From Burkholderiales bacterium (GTDB lineage: Bacteria; Pseudomonadota; Gammaproteobacteria; Burkholderiales; Burkholderiaceae_D), in contig JAGWUK010000084.1 in assembly GCA_028868455.1 (NCBI GenBank), positions 1-9,038 of the forward strand: a stretch of 9,038 nucleotides of DNA, read 5' to 3'. Below are positions 5,618-9,038 of the stretch, one piece after another. Made by a program: the position numbers and the translations under genes. Positions within the stretch are counted from its first letter, which is position 1, and each line of letters begins with the position of its first letter. Below the pieces are notes generated by a model. The model saw only the letters and a program-made list of their open reading frames with translations. It searched no databases and had not been told where the DNA came from.

Positions 5618-7312
5618 TTGGCAACATCTAAAAATACCCCTCGTGTTCCACATACAGTCGACGGTATCCAGGTCAATTATTGTAAAAACGCGCTGTGTGC
5701 AAATTTTGGGATTGAGGCTCGAGAGAAGTTGCCCCGTACAAAGAAGGCGGGATCATCCGAGACCTACAGAATTGCCGGCGACGACGGTCAAGTCCGGGTT
5801 CTGATATGTCTGCTTTGCCGAAGAACTTCAATTATAAAAAGCAATTTGGCCATCGCTCAAGAGCTTTTGCGATTTAATCTTAAAAATTATCGCCGTATTG
5901 AAGCAGCATGTAGCAACGAGCAGTGCAAATTCTTCGGATGCTCACAAGCCAGGCATCCTGCTCAATACTATGCTCACGGAACAACGAAATCAGGTGAACC
6001 ACGTTTTAGATGCCGTTCATGCGGTTCGACGTTTTCTTGCGGTGCACAAATCCGAAAACAACGACGCGCTGAACTCAATGCGGCAATCCTAAAACTACTC
6101 GTCAATAAAGTGCCCATGCGCAGAATGTGCGAGATCCTTGCCATTACACCATCTACGTTGTACAGCAAAATCAATTATCTCTATGAGGTGACCTCCGAAT
6201 ACAGCAATCAAAGCGAATCCAAATTGCAAAAAGAAGCATTGGCACATTCCCGTGCATACATAAGCGTTGATCGCCAAGATCACACTTTGAATTGGGGAAC
6301 ACAATTCGACCGTAGGAATACGATTCTCGGTGCGCTTGGAGCCGTGGAAAATATCTCAGGGTATGTACTCGCCATGCAATTGAATTTTGATGCTGACCTC
6401 AATGCAGAAGATGTCGAGGCAGATGCTATTGCGCGTGGCGACTATACACTTCCGCCCGCATTTCGTCACTATGCGAGAGTATGGTTAAGAAGAGATTATG
6501 AAGCAAAACTAGATGATGCCACAGTAAAAGATCATCAAGTGGACTTATTAGAATCAGTCGATCCCGGAATCAAGGCACCACAATCTGGAATGCAAGTGCA
6601 TCTTGAATATTTACAAAGCGCTTTGTTTTTTCATTTAAAGGCAATGCTCAAAGGTGTTGAGCGACTTCGTTTTTGCCTTGATCGGGATCCAGGAATGGAT
6701 ACGGCGTGCATGGCCGCATTCGCCAATGAAATCAAGCAACGAAAAGTTGATGTCTTCCTGCTCAAAAATTTGAAGGATGCATCTATGGCAAAGAAAAAAA
6801 CCATCATCTCCTCTGCCAATCGTGAACTAGACAAATTCAGGAAGAAAATGGGACTAACAGGAAATTGTCGATCGGAGCTTGTTCTGGAAAGATTAAAGGA
6901 ATTTCAGAGAACTCCAGACAGGGATCCTTGGTTTCAGTATCCGCTTGCTGATATGGCCGAGCCAAATAAGGCGATCTTGTATTTAACAGATTTTGGCGAT
7001 TACGACATTGATCACTTAAGTCGACTCTACATGCGTATCACCATGAGAGGCATAGATCGTTTTTTTATGCAAGTGAGAAGGAGGTTGTCATTGATGGAGA
7101 GGCCAATCGCAAGTCCTAGCTCAAAAAAAATGTGGCATGGTTATTCCGCTTACAGTCCTTTGGTAGCAACGCAAGTGTTGACGATCTTTCGTGTTTATTA
7201 TAACTACTGCATGGTCGGTGAAGACAAAAAAACGCCAGCAATGCGATTTGGATTGGCAAAAAAACCGATTTCCCTGGATGAACTAGCCACCCCTATTCAG
7301 AGCAAAGTCTGA
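5618..7312 (+). CDS. Double zinc-ribbon, DDE-transposase-like protein
   Basis: 564 residues from the TTG at 5618, or 568 from the ATG at 5606. Numbering here is from the TTG. Two zinc ribbons come first: Cys22/Cys27 with Cys64/Cys67, then Cys98/Cys103 with Cys132/Cys135 (FRCRSCGSTF), the second like the InsA-type ribbon of IS1-class transposases. A helix-turn-helix follows at about 155-186 (PMRRMCEILAITPSTLYSKI). The rest looks like an RNase H-fold transposase core: SVDRQDHTLNW (Asp218, Asp221), LDRDPGM (Asp355, Asp357), and a C-terminal DRFFMQVRRRLSLMERP (Glu494) with TPAMRFGLAKKP. These acids are plausible DDE residues, but the assignment is mine from motif spacing. It is unusually long for an insertion-sequence transposase. 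The last 30 bases overlap the end of the convergent WYL gene, so no right terminal repeat can lie outside that gene's coding sequence. It may be a resident or domesticated transposase, or a working part of the neighbouring locus. Codon use is A+T-rich, like the next two genes. Confidence 0.82.
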   Translation: MATSKNTPRVPHTVDGIQVNYCKNALCANFGIEAREKLPRTKKAGSSETYRIAGDDGQVRVLICLLCRRTSIIKSNLAIAQELLRFNLKNYRRIEAACSNEQCKFFGCSQARHPAQYYAHGTTKSGEPRFRCRSCGSTFSCGAQIRKQRRAELNAAILKLLVNKVPMRRMCEILAITPSTLYSKINYLYEVTSEYSNQSESKLQKEALAHSRAYISVDRQDHTLNWGTQFDRRNTILGALGAVENISGYVLAMQLNFDADLNAEDVEADAIARGDYTLPPAFRHYARVWLRRDYEAKLDDATVKDHQVDLLESVDPGIKAPQSGMQVHLEYLQSALFFHLKAMLKGVERLRFCLDRDPGMDTACMAAFANEIKQRKVDVFLLKNLKDASMAKKKTIISSANRELDKFRKKMGLTGNCRSELVLERLKEFQRTPDRDPWFQYPLADMAEPNKAILYLTDFGDYDIDHLSRLYMRITMRGIDRFFMQVRRRLSLMERPIASPSSKKMWHGYSAYSPLVATQVLTIFRVYYNYCMVGEDKKTPAMRFGLAKKPISLDELATPIQSKV

Positions 7313-8182
7313 AGGCGGCAAGTGCTTTGCAATCAAGCTATGATCGCGTAACGCAATCAGTCGCCTTTCGTCATTTTCTACATCAAGGCGATGGTGAACA
7401 ATAAAGTATCCGACCATGCATTCACGCATGGATGCTCTCCATATCCACTTATTACCTTCCTTAACCATTCCAAATTCACGCGCCACAACCGCCGCCTGAT
7501 TAGCAGTCAGGGTAGGTTTGGGTATGACGTCAACATCGACAAAATGCTCCCATTGATCATCATGAGCTTCAAAGGGTAGTTTTTTGTTGTCTGCAGATTT
7601 TGCGGTTAGCACCCTTTGTAATACCAGGTCAATATACTGAGCGCGATCTTCGTCATAAGCACGTGCATGCCAGCGTGTACCGCTAAAGAGCAATGCATGC
7701 GGCCATACTATTTTTGTATTTGCCGAAGCACGGGTCATTGATTGATAGTTGATCTCTAAAGCCCGTCTCGAAGAAATGGAACGCGTGATTGCATTGAGTA
7801 TTTCTTTATCTACTGTTCCCTGAGGGCGGGATAAAGCATAAACAGGAATAGTCGGATTCTGGTCAGGAATAGTTGTCGAATTTTCCCGCTCGGCATAAGT
7901 CCGCAATATTGACAGATATTCTTCAGCCGTACCAGTTCCTATGCGCGGTTTAAAGCGTTTGGTGGGACGATAAACTCGCGAAATTTCGTCATAACGAATG
8001 TTGCCAGGAAACGACTCTTTGTAAAGACGAAAATCCTTGGTGACATGATTTTCGCTGACGTCAAACACGCTTGAAATGCGCGGGCGATCAATTGCCCCTT
8101 CCCAATAAGCAACCGACTCAAGATAAGTAAGGCGCTGTTTTTGCGCGAACCGAAGTTTTTCAATGTCTATGGATGTGGTCAT
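7283..8182 (-). CDS. WYL-domain transcriptional regulator, BrxR/CapW-like
   Basis: Probable DNA-binding repressor of a phage-defence locus. The 299 residues have an N-terminal winged helix-turn-helix (about 9-75), a WYL domain (about 125-200) and a C-terminal extension of the WCX type (about 215-290). The N-terminus has the features I associate with BrxR/CapW: LTYLESVAYWEGAIDR, FDVSENHVTKDFRLY, then FPGNIRYDEISRVYRP and FKP. In the WYL domain, RRALEINYQSM and TRWHARAYD carry conserved Arg, Tyr and Trp positions; the literal W-Y-L triplet reads W-H-A, as in several members of this group. Characterised relatives bind inverted repeats upstream of BREX or CBASS genes and are released by a signal of infection. 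The ATG at 8180-8182 has no Shine-Dalgarno sequence. The gene is divergent from the methylase-like gene 103 bp away, and its 3' end overlaps the DDE-like gene by 30 bp. Identity as a WYL regulator is firm; the target is inferred from position. Confidence 0.9.
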   Translation of the reverse strand: MTTSIDIEKLRFAQKQRLTYLESVAYWEGAIDRPRISSVFDVSENHVTKDFRLYKESFPGNIRYDEISRVYRPTKRFKPRIGTGTAEEYLSILRTYAERENSTTIPDQNPTIPVYALSRPQGTVDKEILNAITRSISSRRALEINYQSMTRASANTKIVWPHALLFSGTRWHARAYDEDRAQYIDLVLQRVLTAKSADNKKLPFEAHDDQWEHFVDVDVIPKPTLTANQAAVVAREFGMVKEGNKWIWRASMRECMVGYFIVHHRLDVENDERRLIALRDHSLIAKHLPPSDFALNRGG

Positions 8183-8192
8183 ATTTAATAAA

Positions 8193-8273
8193 TTGTGATA
8201 ATTCTTTTGATTAGCATAATCGTTAAAATTGAAGCACGCAATACAATTGATTTAAAATACACCTTGTGATAAT
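8193..8273. repeat. Direct repeat TTGTGATAAT in the divergent promoter region
   Basis: TTGTGATAAT occurs at 8193-8202 and again at 8264-8273, both followed by CTTT after zero or one extra T. The left copy lies just before the WYL start codon. The right copy contains GATAAT, which could be the -10 box of the methylase-like gene (start codon at 8286, with TTGATT at 8247-8252 as a poor -35). Between them is the perfect palindrome GATTA-gca-TAATC (8209-8221). The layout suits binding of the WYL protein to both promoters, but this is a prediction. Confidence 0.5.
8213..8241 (-). promoter_or_regulatory. Candidate promoter of the WYL gene
   Basis: On the minus strand TTGCGT (8236-8241) and TATGCT (8213-8218) are 17 bp apart. 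The -10 lies inside the 13-bp palindrome 8209-8221, and the expected start near 8206 is next to the left direct repeat, so binding at either site would shut the gene off. The -35 match is weak. Confidence 0.32.
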
Positions 8274-8285
8274 CTTTATACTTAA

Positions 8286-9038
8286 ATGAAAACCACTACT
8301 CCCTCTACTGATCGTTGGTTAAAGACACTGGGCTATGACGACTCGGTAGGGATAGTGCACCGCTCTGCATCGATAGTTAGCGAGGATCATCCTTACTCTC
8401 GCGAAATTCGATCTATGCTGAGTGCCGACGGGGATATCCAATCATCTGCGGTATATGAAATAGATCGCGTTCCTGCGGTATGTTTTCTTGAGTCAAGCAA
8501 GCGGCAAGCAGTCGACCCTGAATTTTTAGATGAAGTGCGACGTAAAATCTGGAACCAAAATTTGGTTTCTATTGTTGTGGTCATCCAAGATGATCAAGCA
8601 ACAGCGTACCCGGCGCCGCGAACGTTACCGCCTGCTCCAGCGCTTCATATTGCGACAGCTTCGAAGACCGGTCCCTTCTCTGCATCAGATGTAACCTCCG
8701 GTGAAGTTCATGCCAGGTTACCAAATTGGTTTGACCGAAGAAATCGTGTCGATCGCGTCTTATTGGATAACTTATCTGAAGTTGTCCGACTACTTACAAA
8801 ATTCAATCTCTCCACTGAGCAAGCGCAGCTACTCGTGGGCAAATGTATTTTCGTGTCATACCTTGAAGATCGTGGCATTGTGGGCGAGCACTATCGTGAA
8901 CGTCACAATGTAGGGAAACTGCTTTCATTACTAATATCCGCGCAAGTAACTGGCCTTGATAAGCTTTTCCGCCGTCTAAAGGCAGATTTCAACGGAGATT
9001 TACTTGATATCGAAGGTGGCTCGAATGTCGACTGGCGC
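8286..9038 (+). CDS. N-terminal part of an N6-adenine methylase / type IIG restriction-like protein (3' end outside window)
   Basis: The frame is open from the ATG at 8286-8288 to the last base, giving 251 residues with no stop. A TAA directly before the ATG fixes the earliest start, and WLKTLGY at 11-17 looks like a natural N-terminus. Residues about 54-108 (VYEIDRVPAVCFLE, then KIWNQNLVSIVVVI and a TAYPAPR turn) and about 183-240 (GKCIFVSYLEDRGIVG, LFRRLKADFNGDLL) resemble the region before the methyltransferase domain in large Eco57I-like N6-adenine methylases and type IIG restriction enzymes. The catalytic motifs (FxGxG, NPPY) would lie beyond the window, so catalysis is not shown here. 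I see no clear PD-(D/E)XK nuclease motif. There is no Shine-Dalgarno sequence, and with GATAAT at 8268-8273 as -10 the mRNA would be nearly leaderless. Its divergent WYL partner suggests a repressed defence gene. The role is inferred from partial motifs. Confidence 0.7.
   Translation, partial: MKTTTPSTDRWLKTLGYDDSVGIVHRSASIVSEDHPYSREIRSMLSADGDIQSSAVYEIDRVPAVCFLESSKRQAVDPEFLDEVRRKIWNQNLVSIVVVIQDDQATAYPAPRTLPPAPALHIATASKTGPFSASDVTSGEVHARLPNWFDRRNRVDRVLLDNLSEVVRLLTKFNLSTEQAQLLVGKCIFVSYLEDRGIVGEHYRERHNVGKLLSLLISAQVTGLDKLFRRLKADFNGDLLDIEGGSNVDWR

Noticed and set aside
8701..8913. 70-aa plus-strand ORF
   Set aside because: It is in another frame of the open methylase-like gene, which runs unbroken from 8286 to the window end.
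1..9038. CRISPR array, rRNA or tRNA gene
   Set aside because: No regularly spaced repeats, cloverleaf with a T-loop motif, or rRNA-like sequence was found on either strand by reading.

Overview
The window looks like a chromosomal segment of a betaproteobacterium. The Burkholderiales family Oxalobacteraceae is a reasonable guess from the style of the XerC, Aer and OmpA-like proteins, but this is inference from protein character, not a database match. It splits into two parts of different composition. Positions 1 to about 5450 are G+C-rich (for example 44 G or C of 60 in 421-480). From about 5460 to the end the DNA is clearly richer in A+T (for example 28 of 60 in 6541-6600) and reads like an acquired island that continues past the window.

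Core part. The 3' part of xerC (tyrosine recombinase, plus strand, start outside the window) faces three genes on the minus strand. In order of transcription these are a membrane diguanylate cyclase (4101-5258), an exported OmpA-type peptidoglycan-binding protein with a DUF4892-like N-terminal domain (2821-3879) and an Aer-type aerotaxis receptor (861-2528). The OmpA-like gene ends in a strong intrinsic terminator (2769-2794), so the three are probably separate transcription units. The cyclase has a 64-nt leader with a terminator-like hairpin and a competing pairing.

Island part. Three genes sit in the order DDE-like gene (plus), WYL regulator (minus), methylase-like gene (plus). The first (5618-7312) encodes a 564-aa protein with two zinc ribbons, a helix-turn-helix and a DDE-transposase-like catalytic region. 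Its last 30 bases overlap tail to tail with a WYL-domain regulator (7283-8182) of the type known to repress phage-defence loci (BrxR/CapW). The WYL gene is divergent, across a 103-bp A+T-rich intergenic region, from a large gene cut by the window end (8286-9038). The first 251 residues of that gene resemble the N-terminal part of Eco57I-like N6-adenine methylase / type IIG restriction proteins.

The intergenic region carries two copies of a 10-bp direct repeat, each near a start site, and a 13-bp palindrome over a candidate minus-strand -10 box. The simplest reading is a candidate anti-phage (restriction-type) locus under WYL repression, with a transposase-like gene beside it that shows no sign of being an ordinary insertion sequence. 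The defence role and the involvement of the transposase-like gene are inference.
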